DNA from: Jatrophihabitans sp.
Lineage (GTDB): Bacteria; Actinomycetota; Actinomycetes; Mycobacteriales; Jatrophihabitantaceae
Reading direction: 5' to 3'
Length of the DNA: 64,000 bases
Assembly: GCA_036399055.1 (NCBI GenBank)
Contig: DASWNX010000029.1
Location: forward strand, 124,001-188,000
Under the pieces are notes generated by a model. That model was not told the DNA's origin, made no database searches, and was given only the letters and a program-made list of their open reading frames with translations. Below, in pieces: positions 8,585 to 16,884 of the stretch (within the stretch, counting starts at the first letter, position 1; each line of letters begins with the position of its first letter). The translations under genes and the position numbers were made by a program.

Positions 8585-8947
8585 ATGGCTGTGACCGCTT
8601 TTCAGGATCTGCCGCTCGCCGCTTCTGACCGTTCCTGGGACGGCGCCGCCGCCGAGAAGCGGGTGCGCGCCTGGGCGGGCGCCGAGGACGAGCCCAACCC
8701 GCGCTACCGCGACGCCCATGTCTGGTACGACGCGGAGAAGAAAGAGAACTTCACCGCCTACAAGCTGCTGATCGCCGATGTGCTGGACGGCAAGCTGGTC
8801 GCCGTCCCCCGCGCGGTGCACGCGGCCGCGGCGGTGCTGCAGGGTTCGCGTGGCGGAATCAACCTTCCCGACAAGGACATTGACCGGGTCAAGAGCCACC
8901 TCGCCAAGTACTACGCGAAGCTGGATGAGACGCCGCCCTGGCAGTGA
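8585..8947 (+). CDS. Small conserved protein resembling a phage prohead-protease C-terminal domain
   Basis: 120 residues from ATG 8585, with GGGAGG about eight bases upstream; the frame is open further upstream but the RBS decides. The middle has R-D-A-H-V-W-Y-D and F-T-A-Y-K-L-L-I-A-D-V. The C-terminal half, with A-A-A-A-V-L-Q-G-S-R-G-G-I then L-P-D-K-D-I-D-R-V-K-S-H-L and A-K-Y-Y-A-K, resembles a small domain I know from the ends of phage head-maturation proteins and from stand-alone actinobacterial proteins. No phage genes surround it, so here it is probably a resident cytoplasmic protein of unknown function. A TAGGTT -10-like box lies at about 8529. Confidence 0.75.
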   Translation: MAVTAFQDLPLAASDRSWDGAAAEKRVRAWAGAEDEPNPRYRDAHVWYDAEKKENFTAYKLLIADVLDGKLVAVPRAVHAAAAVLQGSRGGINLPDKDIDRVKSHLAKYYAKLDETPPWQ

Positions 8948-9147
8948 GCCTGCCCCACGCGCGCACCTGCAGCCTCACGCGGTGAACCAGTGGTGAGCCC
9001 CGCTCTTGCCAGCACCCGGCAGTCTCCGTACTGTGAACTGGATCACACTGCGGGACTTCCGACCCACCGTCGGCAGGAATTCCTCGGCACGGGTGACGCG
9101 TAGTCCAGCGCGGTGCGTGCAAGGGCATCTGACTACGGGGAGGCGTC

Positions 9148-9543
9148 ATGCTCAACAGCGCGACGGTCACGGCGAACATCCCGGCCGGCGACCTGAAGAG
9201 GGCTCGGGACTTCTACGCCGACAAGCTCGGGCTCATCCCGTCCTTCGAGATGGCGGACGTGATGATGGTCTACCAGACGGACGGCGGCACGGTGTTCAGC
9301 GTCTACCAGACCGAGTACGCCGGTCAGGCCGGGCACACCATCGCCCAGTGGCATGTCGAGGATGTGGAGGCAGAGGTCCGCGATCTCAAGCAGAAGGGGG
9401 TCGCCTTCGAGCAGTACGACATGCCTGGAATGCAATGGCATGACGGCGTCGCCTCGATGGAAGGCATGGGCAAGGCAGCCTGGTTCAAGGACAGCGAGGG
9501 CAACATCCTCTGCATCGACGACGGCTTTCCCGGCCAGCCCTGA
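9148..9543 (+). CDS. VOC-family (glyoxalase/bleomycin-resistance-like) protein
   Basis: 131 residues with GGGGAGG just upstream of ATG 9148. The fold is the paired beta-alpha-beta-beta-beta module of the vicinal-oxygen-chelate superfamily: V-T-A-N-I-P-A-G-D-L-K-R-A-R-D-F-Y-A-D-K-L-G-L opens module one, and W-H-V-E-D-V-E-A-E-V and W-F-K-D-S-E-G-N-I-L-C-I belong to module two. Members are metal-dependent lyases, dioxygenases or antibiotic-binding proteins; the substrate cannot be told from sequence. Stand-alone gene; it ends about 220 bp before the convergent methyltransferase gene, and that gap holds nothing I can support. Confidence 0.85.
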   Translation: MLNSATVTANIPAGDLKRARDFYADKLGLIPSFEMADVMMVYQTDGGTVFSVYQTEYAGQAGHTIAQWHVEDVEAEVRDLKQKGVAFEQYDMPGMQWHDGVASMEGMGKAAWFKDSEGNILCIDDGFPGQP

Positions 9544-9764
9544 CGGCTGGGGCCGCGTCCCTCGTCACGAGAGCAGGTCGAAAGCGCAGCCCACCGACCG
9601 ACGATAGGCGCTCAGGGACTGATGCTTCGTGGCGGCAGCCTCGATAGGCGCGTGGCAGTTGCCGTCAGAGACGCCCGCAGGTTCATCCGCTCATTCCGCG
9701 CCGCACCCCGCGTTTGCGACGCTGCTCTCGCCGGTGCTGACCCTGGGGGCGGTGGCAATGGGTG

Positions 9765-10835
9765 TCAAGAGCGGGCAGCGAAGGATTCAATGACTTTTTG
9801 AGCCAGCAACGGGGGCACCGCGTTGCCGAGTTGCGCTTGCACACTCCGCCGTGTGCCCACTAACTCGAAACCATCCGGGAAGGTGAAAAGGCGTTTGACC
9901 TCACCGACTCGAAGTCGACGGTTCTCCCAGTGGAAAGGGCCCACGTTGGGCCCCGGCTGCGCCTGGATTGTGGGACTTGGCTTTTGGGGATCAAGCTTCA
10001 GCAGGAAGGACCAATATCGACTGCGCCACTTGAACAACGGGGTTGGGTGCCCTCGTTCTTCGGTGTAGTGAAGGTAGTTTTCCCCGGGGGGTACTCCAGG
10101 CAGCAGGTCCAGGTATTGCCCACGCGTGACCTCCTCCGGTTCTGGTTCGGTAACGAGTCCGGCAAGTGCGTCACCCGTCGATACGTGGGGCCGCTCAGCG
10201 TGGCCAGTGGAACGCCGCTCCCATGTGCCTCCATGTGTCGGCTTTGGGTGTTCTGGCACGATTTCTCCCTTGCGTACGCCAATCACGAAGAGGCGCGGGC
10301 GGGATTGAGGGACACCGTAGTCGGCTGCATTGAGCACCTGAGCGCGGAACTCGTAGCCCGCATCATCGATCTCGCGCAACAGTCGGTCATAGGCCGGCTT
10401 ACTGGCCTTGTTGTTGTAGGTCAGCGCGTACACGTTCTCCAGAACGAAACGTCGGGGTTTCGCTTCAGCCAGCACTCGTGTGTACGCCTGGAGCAGGGAT
10501 GCATCCGGATCCAAACCCGATCGTTTCCACTCCAGCCAGAAACCGCTTTTGCTGAACGGCGTACATGGAGGTCCTCCGATCAGCAAGTCTGGGCGCTGAC
10601 CGCGCCGGAGGCCGGCAGCAGCAAGGATGGCCTCCGTCGAAACGTCCAGAATATCCGCCTGGATGACCGGTGACTCTAAGTGCTCGAAGTTCTTCTCCAT
10701 GGTGAGGGCCGCATCACGGTCTCGTTCGACAGCAGCGGCAACCCGATAGCCAGCCGCTTCGGCCCCCAAATCGAGTCCTCCCGCTCCGGAGAACAACGAG
10801 ATAGCTACTCCCTGATCACCGACACCGCGAGCCAT
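9765..10835 (-). CDS. DNA (cytosine-5-)-methyltransferase of a type II restriction-modification system
   Basis: 356 residues containing the ordered C5-methyltransferase motifs: I (S-L-F-S-G-A-G-G-L-D-L-G, about 12-23), IV with the catalytic Cys (G-G-P-P-C-T-P-F-S, about 87-95), VI (V-L-E-N-V), VIII (Q-S-R-P-R-L-F-V-I-G) and X (Q-L-G-N-A-V-P-P, near the C-terminus). It transfers a methyl group from SAM to C5 of cytosine in a specific site. It diverges across about 105 bp from an HNH nuclease gene, so the two probably form a restriction-modification pair. Codon use is visibly more A/T-tolerant than neighbouring housekeeping genes, suggesting acquisition. The recognition sequence cannot be inferred. 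Confidence 0.93.
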   Translation of the reverse strand: MARGVGDQGVAISLFSGAGGLDLGAEAAGYRVAAAVERDRDAALTMEKNFEHLESPVIQADILDVSTEAILAAAGLRRGQRPDLLIGGPPCTPFSKSGFWLEWKRSGLDPDASLLQAYTRVLAEAKPRRFVLENVYALTYNNKASKPAYDRLLREIDDAGYEFRAQVLNAADYGVPQSRPRLFVIGVRKGEIVPEHPKPTHGGTWERRSTGHAERPHVSTGDALAGLVTEPEPEEVTRGQYLDLLPGVPPGENYLHYTEERGHPTPLFKWRSRYWSFLLKLDPQKPSPTIQAQPGPNVGPFHWENRRLRVGEVKRLFTFPDGFELVGTRRSVQAQLGNAVPPLLAQKVIESFAARS

Positions 10836-10940
10836 GAAAGGAGTATGCAGGGCGATGACGACAAGTTCGGCTAGGCACCCGTACGACTCGACACGCGCGA
10901 GGAGCTTGCACTCCCCTACGGTCGCTGATCAAATCCTCGT

Positions 10941-11948
10941 GTGGCTGGACGGGCGGATCTTGCACATCGACTTGCTTCGCTCGTCGGAACCGAGGCCTTA
11001 CGGATCACGGACGCCGCGCGGGGCTGGCCTGCGAGAGGACAATTGCGCCTAGCTGACCGTGTAGTTGAAGTTGATCTCTTCGTCGGTCCAATCGGTTCAA
11101 GCCAACGAAACCGCGATCCGGTGGAGCGCCGCTTCCAAAACCCAGCTCAGAACCCTGGTCCAGGCAGGCCGCTGGTGATAACGGCGGGTCGGACGCCTTT
11201 ACTCGTGGGTGTGTGGGATCACGACCCAATCCTGGCGGTCCCTCGTCCGGTCATCGTCCTTGCCGACGCGTACCGTCGCGCTGGCAGCACGACCCGCTTC
11301 TCGATCTTTCAGAACTTGACGGCTCTCATCAGTGCGGTTGACGTGGGCTGGCTGACGCATGGGTCCGGCTCGGGAGAGATGCTTCACTACTTGCATCCCG
11401 CGTTACTCCCCCTAGCGGTTGAAACACGCATAGACGAAGTCGTAATTTTGGACGATATTGTTCAAGCAGTCGTTCTCGGTTCGGGTCTTGCAGAAGGTGA
11501 CGGAAAGGATCTGGCCGCGCTTGAGCGAGTCAGACGCGCGTCATCATCGATCGTTCGCGACGCGAGATTCGGAAGAAACGTTATCGCCGCATACGCCGGT
11601 CTATGCGCGATGTGTGGCCTCGATGTCGGGCTTGTTCAAGGCGCGCACATTTATCCAGCGTCCGCTCCTAACTCTCCCGACGAGACATGGAACGGCCTGG
11701 CTCTGTGCCCGACCCACCATGTGGCTTTCGACCGGCACCTCGTCGGCGTCCTGCCGTATGACGGCTCGATCCACTATCACGACAAGCTTCTTAGCCAGCG
11801 TGCCCTTAGCCCTGCAGTCCGGAGCTTGATCGACGGCACCTACCAGTCCCTCGCCGTTCCGACAAGGCCAGGCCTCCGCCCCCGGAGAGATATGTTCGAT
11901 CTCCGCTACGCGCATTTCCATGGGGAGTACGACTGGCTCAGCGTGTGA
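10941..11948 (+). CDS. HNH endonuclease, probable restriction enzyme partner
   Basis: 335 residues. The C-terminal third carries an HNH/beta-beta-alpha-metal nuclease core: zinc-knuckle-like C-A-M-C, then G-A-H-I-Y-P, then W-N-G-L-A-L-C-P-T-H-H-V-A-F-D (about 222-268), matching the HNH_2 type. The N-terminal two thirds have no motif I recognise and presumably hold target recognition. The start is GTG 10941, the only start codon after an in-frame stop at 10926; it has no evident RBS. Its divergent neighbour is a C5 methyltransferase, as in two-gene type II systems, and base composition is similarly A/T-richer than the flanks. The pairing is inference from context. Confidence 0.82.
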   Translation: MAGRADLAHRLASLVGTEALRITDAARGWPARGQLRLADRVVEVDLFVGPIGSSQRNRDPVERRFQNPAQNPGPGRPLVITAGRTPLLVGVWDHDPILAVPRPVIVLADAYRRAGSTTRFSIFQNLTALISAVDVGWLTHGSGSGEMLHYLHPALLPLAVETRIDEVVILDDIVQAVVLGSGLAEGDGKDLAALERVRRASSSIVRDARFGRNVIAAYAGLCAMCGLDVGLVQGAHIYPASAPNSPDETWNGLALCPTHHVAFDRHLVGVLPYDGSIHYHDKLLSQRALSPAVRSLIDGTYQSLAVPTRPGLRPRRDMFDLRYAHFHGEYDWLSV

Positions 11949-12014
11949 GGGATCGCTACAGGCTGTCAACGGCTCAGGGCCCCCGCGCGAACGCTGGAGG
12001 CCCTGAAATACCTG

Positions 12015-12087
12015 CTCCCCCGACTGGACTCGAACCAGTAACCCTTCGATTAACAGTCGAATGCTCTGCCAATTGAGCTACGGGGGA
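12015..12087 (-). tRNA. tRNA-Asn (anticodon GTT)
   Basis: On the minus strand acceptor TCCCCCG (12087-12081) pairs with CGGGGGA (12022-12016), discriminator G at 12015. The D-arm is GCTC/GAGC, the anticodon stem TTCGA/TCGAA around CTGTTAA, and the T-arm ACTGG-TTCGAGT-CCAGT. Anticodon GTT decodes Asn. CCA is not encoded. It lies just downstream of the restriction-modification pair; no duplicated 3' tRNA fragment (attachment site) was seen on the far side. Confidence 0.95.
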
Positions 12088-12231
12088 TTGGCAAGCCGTC
12101 CGGCCGTCTGGCAGCGTGAGCTGACAGGCGAACAGGCAGCGGGTAGAAGAATAACCCATCGGCCCCGGCCGTCGGCGCGCCCCCCGAGGCAGGCACACTG
12201 GAAGCCGGAGACCACCACAGGCGAAAGGCGC

Positions 12232-12483
12232 ATGAGGATGAAGTTCCTGCTCGGCATGGCTGTCGGCTACGTGCTCGGCTCACGAGCCGGACGTGAGCGC
12301 TATGAAGACATCGTGGCAGTCGCGCGCCGGGTCGCCGGCAGCCAGACCGTCCAAGCGACTGCGGGCGTCTTGCAGGCGCAGGCCGCCGGGGCTGCCGAGC
12401 GGGCCAAGAGCCGGATCGGCGGCCGGGTGCTGACCAGTCAGCGCTCCAGCGTCGGCAGCGGCGTCAACGGCCACCGGCGCTGA
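12232..12483 (+). CDS. Small YtxH-like membrane-associated protein
   Basis: 83 residues from ATG 12232, with GAAAGG upstream. It begins with a short hydrophobic segment and glycine pattern F-L-L-G-M-A-V-G-Y-V-L-G-S-R-A-G-R-E-R-Y-E, then an Ala/Gln/Arg amphipathic helix. This is the signature of small actinobacterial proteins related to the YtxH family, thought to sit at the membrane; function unknown. The region after its stop (12484-12588) is low-complexity GCCGGC/GCTAGC-rich sequence before the convergent gene. Confidence 0.75.
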   Translation: MRMKFLLGMAVGYVLGSRAGRERYEDIVAVARRVAGSQTVQATAGVLQAQAAGAAERAKSRIGGRVLTSQRSSVGSGVNGHRR

Positions 12484-12588
12484 GCCACATCGGCCGACGC
12501 TAAGTCAGCCGGCACGGCTCGCTAGCCCCGGCCGACTCGCGCGGCCGACCGCTCGCTAAGCCGGCCGGCTCGCCCGCTCGGCGGGGAA

Positions 12589-12930
12589 TCAGATGCCGGC
12601 GATGATCTGCGCACGCCGCGCTTGGTACTCCTCCGCCGTGATGAGCCCGCGGTCGCGCAGGTCAGTCAGCTCGGCCAGCCTGTCCGACGTCGACGCCAAT
12701 CCCGGGCCGGTGGGCAGGGCCGTTGACCCGCCCCTGAGATAACGGACCGCGAGTTGAGCACCGGCCGTGGTCGGATCGATGCCGGCCTGGCGCAGCACCC
12801 GCCGGTTGCGGGCGATGATGACCGCGGTCAAAACCCAGCCACCGAGGGCGAGAACGAACACCGCTCCGACAAACCACGGAATAGCGGTGCTCATGAAGAC
12901 GAAGCCGTCCGAGGGGTCCGAAGGATCCAT
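12589..12930 (-). CDS. Small membrane protein with C-terminal SHOCT domain
   Basis: About 113 residues from ATG 12930; ATG 12894 and GTG 12948 are alternatives and no start has a strong RBS. One transmembrane helix (W-F-V-G-A-V-F-V-L-A-L-G-G-W-V-L-T-A-V) is followed by a basic stop-transfer patch, an intervening region, and a C-terminal S-D-R-L-A-E-L-T-D-L-R-D-R-G-L-I-T then E-E-Y-Q-A-R-R-A-Q-I. That last pattern is a SHOCT (short C-terminal) domain, an oligomerisation module. A membrane-anchored protein of unknown role. Confidence 0.78.
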   Translation of the reverse strand: MDPSDPSDGFVFMSTAIPWFVGAVFVLALGGWVLTAVIIARNRRVLRQAGIDPTTAGAQLAVRYLRGGSTALPTGPGLASTSDRLAELTDLRDRGLITAEEYQARRAQIIAGI

Positions 12931-12985
12931 CAGACGAGTGTGCCTCACTGCGGTGATGAAATCCGATCAAAGTTGACAGACGCGC

Positions 12986-13588
12986 TCAAGCGGGGAACAG
13001 CTGCTCCGGCGTCAGCTGAGTGACTCGCTCCAGGTAGCCGGCCAGGGCGGCTCGGGCGGCCGGCGAGTCCGGCGTGCCGGAATCCAGCCGGGCGGTCCAG
13101 AGCAGGCCGTCCTTTCCGGTCCTGCGCCGGGCCACCACCCGTGCGGTGCCACCGGGCACCCGGACCTGCTCCCAGCGGGCGATGCTGGCCTCCACCCGGG
13201 TCTTGACCACCGTCGGCAGGTTGCGCGGCTCGGCCAGCCGCAGGGTCAGCGCCGGCAGGTCGGTGACCACTCCGGTGTCATCGAGCGCTCCCTCGATGAC
13301 CTGCAGGCCGTCCTCGCCCCAGGTCGCCTTGACCACGTGCTCCCAGCCGATCCGGCGCCAACCGGGCGCGGAGTCCCCAGCCCCGCCCGAGGAGGCAGCG
13401 GGCTCACCTGAGACAGCGGGCTCACCTGAGGCAGCGGGCTCGCCTGGCACGGCCGGCAGCCACAGCCCGAACTGGGTGGCCGCCACGGCGGCGGGACCGT
13501 CCTCGGCGATCGCCAGCACCCGCTCGTCCGCAGCGAGCAGGCCGCGCAACCCGGCCGGCGGCCGCGGCCGCCGCGCGAACAGCGCCAT
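12986..13588 (-). CDS. Conserved hypothetical protein immediately downstream of dnaG
   Basis: 200 residues; the ATG at 13588 shares a base with the dnaG stop codon, so it is coupled to dnaG. Sequence such as D-E-R-V-L-A-I-A-E-D-G and W-R-R-I-G-W-E-H-V-V-K-A-T-W suggests an all-beta, PH-like fold of the kind found in actinobacterial proteins of unknown function. The middle carries three tandem G-E-P-A-A/V-S hexapeptides encoded by an 18-bp repeat. No signal peptide or membrane segment. The coupling hints at co-expression with primase but says nothing about mechanism. Confidence 0.7.
   Translation of the reverse strand: MALFARRPRPPAGLRGLLAADERVLAIAEDGPAAVAATQFGLWLPAVPGEPAASGEPAVSGEPAASSGGAGDSAPGWRRIGWEHVVKATWGEDGLQVIEGALDDTGVVTDLPALTLRLAEPRNLPTVVKTRVEASIARWEQVRVPGGTARVVARRRTGKDGLLWTARLDSGTPDSPAARAALAGYLERVTQLTPEQLFPA
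13393..13446. repeat. In-frame 18-bp tandem repeat, three copies
   Basis: AGGCAGCGGGCTCACCTG and two near-identical copies (13393-13410, 13411-13428, 13429-13446) encode the hexapeptide repeat in the gene downstream of dnaG. As 18 is a multiple of three, copy changes alter only linker length. Confidence 0.85.
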
Positions 13589-15480
13589 CAGGACTCGCCC
13601 CCGATCGCCCTGGAGCGCAACGCCCGCCGGCGCTGCTCCAACTGCATGAGTTGCCCGAACAACCTGCCCTGCTCCTCCGCGTCGCCGGCAGCGTCGAGCC
13701 GCTGCACCTTCGACTTCAACTGTGCCACTTCTCGGGCGACCACCTGCTCGGCCAGGTTGACCACCATGGCCTCGGCGTAGCGGGGCTGGGCGTCGGTTCC
13801 CGAGCGCAGCGGCTCGACCGCGAGCGCGTTGACCGCGGCACGCGCCTCGGAGCCCGGCGGCAGGTGCTCAGACACCCGTTCCACCCAGGCAGGCCCGGTC
13901 TTGCCGGCCGCCGCCCCACCGGCGGCGGCGATGGCGGCCTGCAGCTGCTGGTGCACGGCGGTCAGGAACGCCAGCGGCCCCAGCTGGTCGAACTGCTCGG
14001 CCACCACCTCGGGCAGCTGCAACGCCGCCTTGATCACCTCGCGTTCGGCCTGGCCCACCTTCGGCGGCACTCCGGGCACCGACCCGGGCTGGCTGGACGG
14101 GCCGGCAGGTTGGGTTCGCTGCTGGCCTTCGGCCGACCGGGCCATGCCGCGCACCCGGCTGAGGATCTCGTCCGGGTTGGCCACCCCGCTCAGCCTGGCG
14201 AGCTCGCGGGCGTACTCGAAACGGTGCGAGGGGTCCTTGATCTGGGCCACCAGCGGCACCGTCAGGTTCAGCGCCGCCACCCGGCCCTCGACGGTGTCGA
14301 CGTCGAAGCGCTTGATGATGGTGCCGAGCATGAACCGCAGCATCGGCACGTTGGCCTCGATCAGCGCCCGCACCGCCTGGTCACCGCCGGACTGCCGCAG
14401 GTCGCACGGGTCCTTGCCTGCCGGGTCGATCGCGACGAAGGTCTGGGCGAGGAACTTCTGCTCGTCCTTGAAGGCCCGCTCGGCCGCCTTCATGCCGGCG
14501 GCGTCGCCGTCGAAGGTGAAGATCACCTTGGTGGTGGCCTGTGCCTCCTCGGCGCTGTTGGTCGACCACAGCCGTCTGATCACGTTGACGTGCTCGCCGC
14601 CGAAGGCCGTGCCGCAGGTGGCCACCGCGGTCGTGACGCCGGCCAGGTGGCAGGCCATCACGTCGGTGTAGCCCTCGACGATCACCGCCTGGCGCTGCTT
14701 GGCGATCTCGCGCTTGGCCACGTCCATGCCGTAGAGAAGCTGGCTCTTCTTGTAGATCGGGGTCTCGGGGGTGTTGAGGTACTTGGCGTCGATCTTGTCG
14801 TCGTCGTGGATCCGGCGGGCGCCGAAGCCGACCACCTCGCCCCCGAGGTCCTTGATCGGCCACAGCAGTCGCCGGTGGAACCGGTCGATCAGCGAGCCCC
14901 GGCCGGATTCCCGCGACAGCCCCGCCAGGTTCAGCTCAGCCGAGCTGAAGCCGCGGCCGAGCAGGTGCTTGGTGAGCGAGTCCCAGCCCGCCGGGGCGTA
15001 GCCGCAGCCGAACTGGGCGCTGGCCGCCGCGTCGAAGCCACGACCGGTCAGAAAGTCCCGGGCGGCCTGGGCCTCGGCGGTGGCCAGCTGCTCTTGGTAG
15101 AAGGCCGCCGCCAGAGTGTGCGCCTCGACCAGCCTGGCCCGCTGCCCGGACGGGCGATTCGAGCTCGGGGCGCCGTCGGCGTAGCGCAGCTGGACGCCGG
15201 CCTTGGCGGCCAGGCTCTCCACCGCCTCGCTGAAGGACAGGTGCTCGATCCGCTCGACGAACCGGATCACGTCGCCGCCGGCTGCGCACCCGAAGCAGTG
15301 GAACAGCCCGCGGGAGGGCGAGACCGACAGCGACGGTGACTTCTCGTCGTGAAAGGGGCAGATCCCCTTGAGGTTGCCGCCACCGGCGTTGCGCAGCTCG
15401 ACGTGCTCGCCGATCACCGCGGCGATGTCGGAGCGGTCCCGGACGGCGGCGATGTCCTCGTCGCGAATCCGGCCTGCCAT
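13588..15480 (-). CDS. dnaG: DNA primase
   Basis: 630 residues. An N-terminal CHC2-type zinc ribbon (C-P-F-H-D-E-K-S-P-S-L then H-C-F-G-C-A-A-G-G, about residues 41-68) binds template. The TOPRIM catalytic core contains V-I-V-E-G-Y-T-D-V-M (Mg-binding Glu), C-G-T-A-F and F-D-G-D-A-A-G. After a Pro/Gln/Ser linker (about 440-470), a helical C-terminal domain should bind the replicative helicase. It synthesises RNA primers for chromosome replication. Length and domain order are normal. The downstream gene starts on the primase stop codon. Confidence 0.97.
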   Translation of the reverse strand: MAGRIRDEDIAAVRDRSDIAAVIGEHVELRNAGGGNLKGICPFHDEKSPSLSVSPSRGLFHCFGCAAGGDVIRFVERIEHLSFSEAVESLAAKAGVQLRYADGAPSSNRPSGQRARLVEAHTLAAAFYQEQLATAEAQAARDFLTGRGFDAAASAQFGCGYAPAGWDSLTKHLLGRGFSSAELNLAGLSRESGRGSLIDRFHRRLLWPIKDLGGEVVGFGARRIHDDDKIDAKYLNTPETPIYKKSQLLYGMDVAKREIAKQRQAVIVEGYTDVMACHLAGVTTAVATCGTAFGGEHVNVIRRLWSTNSAEEAQATTKVIFTFDGDAAGMKAAERAFKDEQKFLAQTFVAIDPAGKDPCDLRQSGGDQAVRALIEANVPMLRFMLGTIIKRFDVDTVEGRVAALNLTVPLVAQIKDPSHRFEYARELARLSGVANPDEILSRVRGMARSAEGQQRTQPAGPSSQPGSVPGVPPKVGQAEREVIKAALQLPEVVAEQFDQLGPLAFLTAVHQQLQAAIAAAGGAAAGKTGPAWVERVSEHLPPGSEARAAVNALAVEPLRSGTDAQPRYAEAMVVNLAEQVVAREVAQLKSKVQRLDAAGDAEEQGRLFGQLMQLEQRRRALRSRAIGGES

Positions 15481-15549
15481 GCCCGCGAGTCTATGTGTAA
15501 GTTTGACCTCTGCCAGCGTGGGTGAGTGCGCCCCCTTCCCCGGCGAGAC

Positions 15550-16884
15550 TCAGCCGCCGGCCGTCAGCCGCCGGTGCCAGGCCAGCGCCGACGAGTCGGT
15601 CAGCTGGGCGACCTGGTCGATCACCACTCGCAGCCGCTCGGACTCCCCCTCGGCGTGGCGCCAGCTCTCCCGCAGCGTCTGCGACAGCGCCGCCTCGCCG
15701 CGCTTGAGCAGCGCCTCGACCAGCTCGGTCAGCACCCGCCGCTGGTCAGACTGCGACTGCTCGATGCCCTCGCGGCGCATCACGTAGCGAAACGCCAGCG
15801 CCTTGAGCAGCGCGCACTCGGCCCGCACCCGGCTCGGCACGATCAGCTCCGCCCGGTAGCGGCCCAGCGGGCCGTCGGGGAACCGTTCCCGGGTCGCCCG
15901 GACGGCGGCCGTGACGAACCGGCCGGTCAGCTCGCTGGTGGCGCGCTTGGCCATCGCCTGGGCTGCGTAGGAGCCGTCATAGCCGGCCAGGTCGGCCAGC
16001 GCCGGCAGCGCCAGCAGCTCATCGAGCAGCGGTTGCAGCTGCGAGCTGGTCAGCGGCGAGTAGAACCGGCCGGCCTGCTCGCACAGGGCCTGCCGCTCGG
16101 CGTCCGAGGCCAGCGCCGGCAGCCGGATGTGGCCGGAGTGCACCCCGTCCTCGACGTCGTGCACCGAGTACGCGACGTCGTCGGCCCAGTCCATCACCTG
16201 TGCTTCCAGGCACCGCTCACCGTCGGGACGGCCGGCGCGCAGCCAGTCATAGGCCGCCCGGTCACTGGCGTAGAAACCGAACTTGGCCCTGCCGGCGCCT
16301 GCGGGCCAGGGGTACTTGCACACCGCGTCCAGCGTCGCCCGGGTCAGGTTCAGCCCGGCTGAGCTGCCGTCGGAGGTGACCGCCTTGGCCTCCAGCCTGG
16401 TCAGGATGCGCAGGGTCTGGGCGTTGCCCTCAAACCCGCCGCAGCCGCCGTCGGTCGCCACCTGGTTCAACGCGTCCTCGCCGTTGTGGCCGAACGGAGG
16501 ATGGCCCAGGTCGTGCGCCAGGCCGGCGGCGTCGGTGAGGTCGGGGTCGCAACCCAGCGCGGCGCCCATCTCGCGGCTGATCTGGGCGACCTCCAGCGAG
16601 TGGGTCAGCCGGGTGCGGGGAAAGTCGTCCTGCCCGGGCGAGACGACCTGGGTCTTGTCGGCCAGCCGCCGGAACGAGTAGGAGTGCAGCACCCGGGCGC
16701 GGTCGCGCTGAAAGGCGCCCCGGCCCAGCTGCGGGTCACCCGGCGCCTGCGCGCGCTTGCCGCTCTCGGGCAACCAGCGGGCCTGGTCATCGCTGCCGTA
16801 GGAGTAGCAGCGCTGGTCGCGACTGCCGGCGCTCAGACGTGCTCCTCGGTCCAGTCGGCGAACTGCTGCAGGTTCTGCAACCAC
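15550..16884 (-). CDS. dgt: Deoxyguanosinetriphosphate triphosphohydrolase-like protein
   Basis: An HD-domain phosphohydrolase that splits dNTPs to nucleoside and triphosphate. Motifs: R-T-R-L-T-H-S-L-E-V-A-Q (first metal His), L-A-H-D-L-G-H-P-P-F-G-H-N-G-E (HD pair) and D-W-A-D-D-V-A-Y-S-V-H-D-V-E-D (final Asp). Conserved R-D-R-A-R-V-L-H-S-Y-S-F-R-R-L-A-D-K-T-Q-V lies near the N-terminus. The only ATG/GTG start in frame before the conserved part is GTG 16884, which overlaps the ybjN-like gene by 52 bases with no RBS. A CTG at 16836, five bases after GAGGAG and overlapping the upstream stop as CTGA, is a plausible alternative. The dgt-dnaG neighbourhood is usual in actinobacteria. Confidence 0.92.
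   Translation of the reverse strand: MVAEPAAVRRLDRGARLSAGSRDQRCYSYGSDDQARWLPESGKRAQAPGDPQLGRGAFQRDRARVLHSYSFRRLADKTQVVSPGQDDFPRTRLTHSLEVAQISREMGAALGCDPDLTDAAGLAHDLGHPPFGHNGEDALNQVATDGGCGGFEGNAQTLRILTRLEAKAVTSDGSSAGLNLTRATLDAVCKYPWPAGAGRAKFGFYASDRAAYDWLRAGRPDGERCLEAQVMDWADDVAYSVHDVEDGVHSGHIRLPALASDAERQALCEQAGRFYSPLTSSQLQPLLDELLALPALADLAGYDGSYAAQAMAKRATSELTGRFVTAAVRATRERFPDGPLGRYRAELIVPSRVRAECALLKALAFRYVMRREGIEQSQSDQRRVLTELVEALLKRGEAALSQTLRESWRHAEGESERLRVVIDQVAQLTDSSALAWHRRLTAGG

Noticed and set aside
12015..12087. tRNA-Asn as an attachment site of an integrated element
   Set aside because: No integrase and no repeated 3' tRNA sequence was seen within the window.
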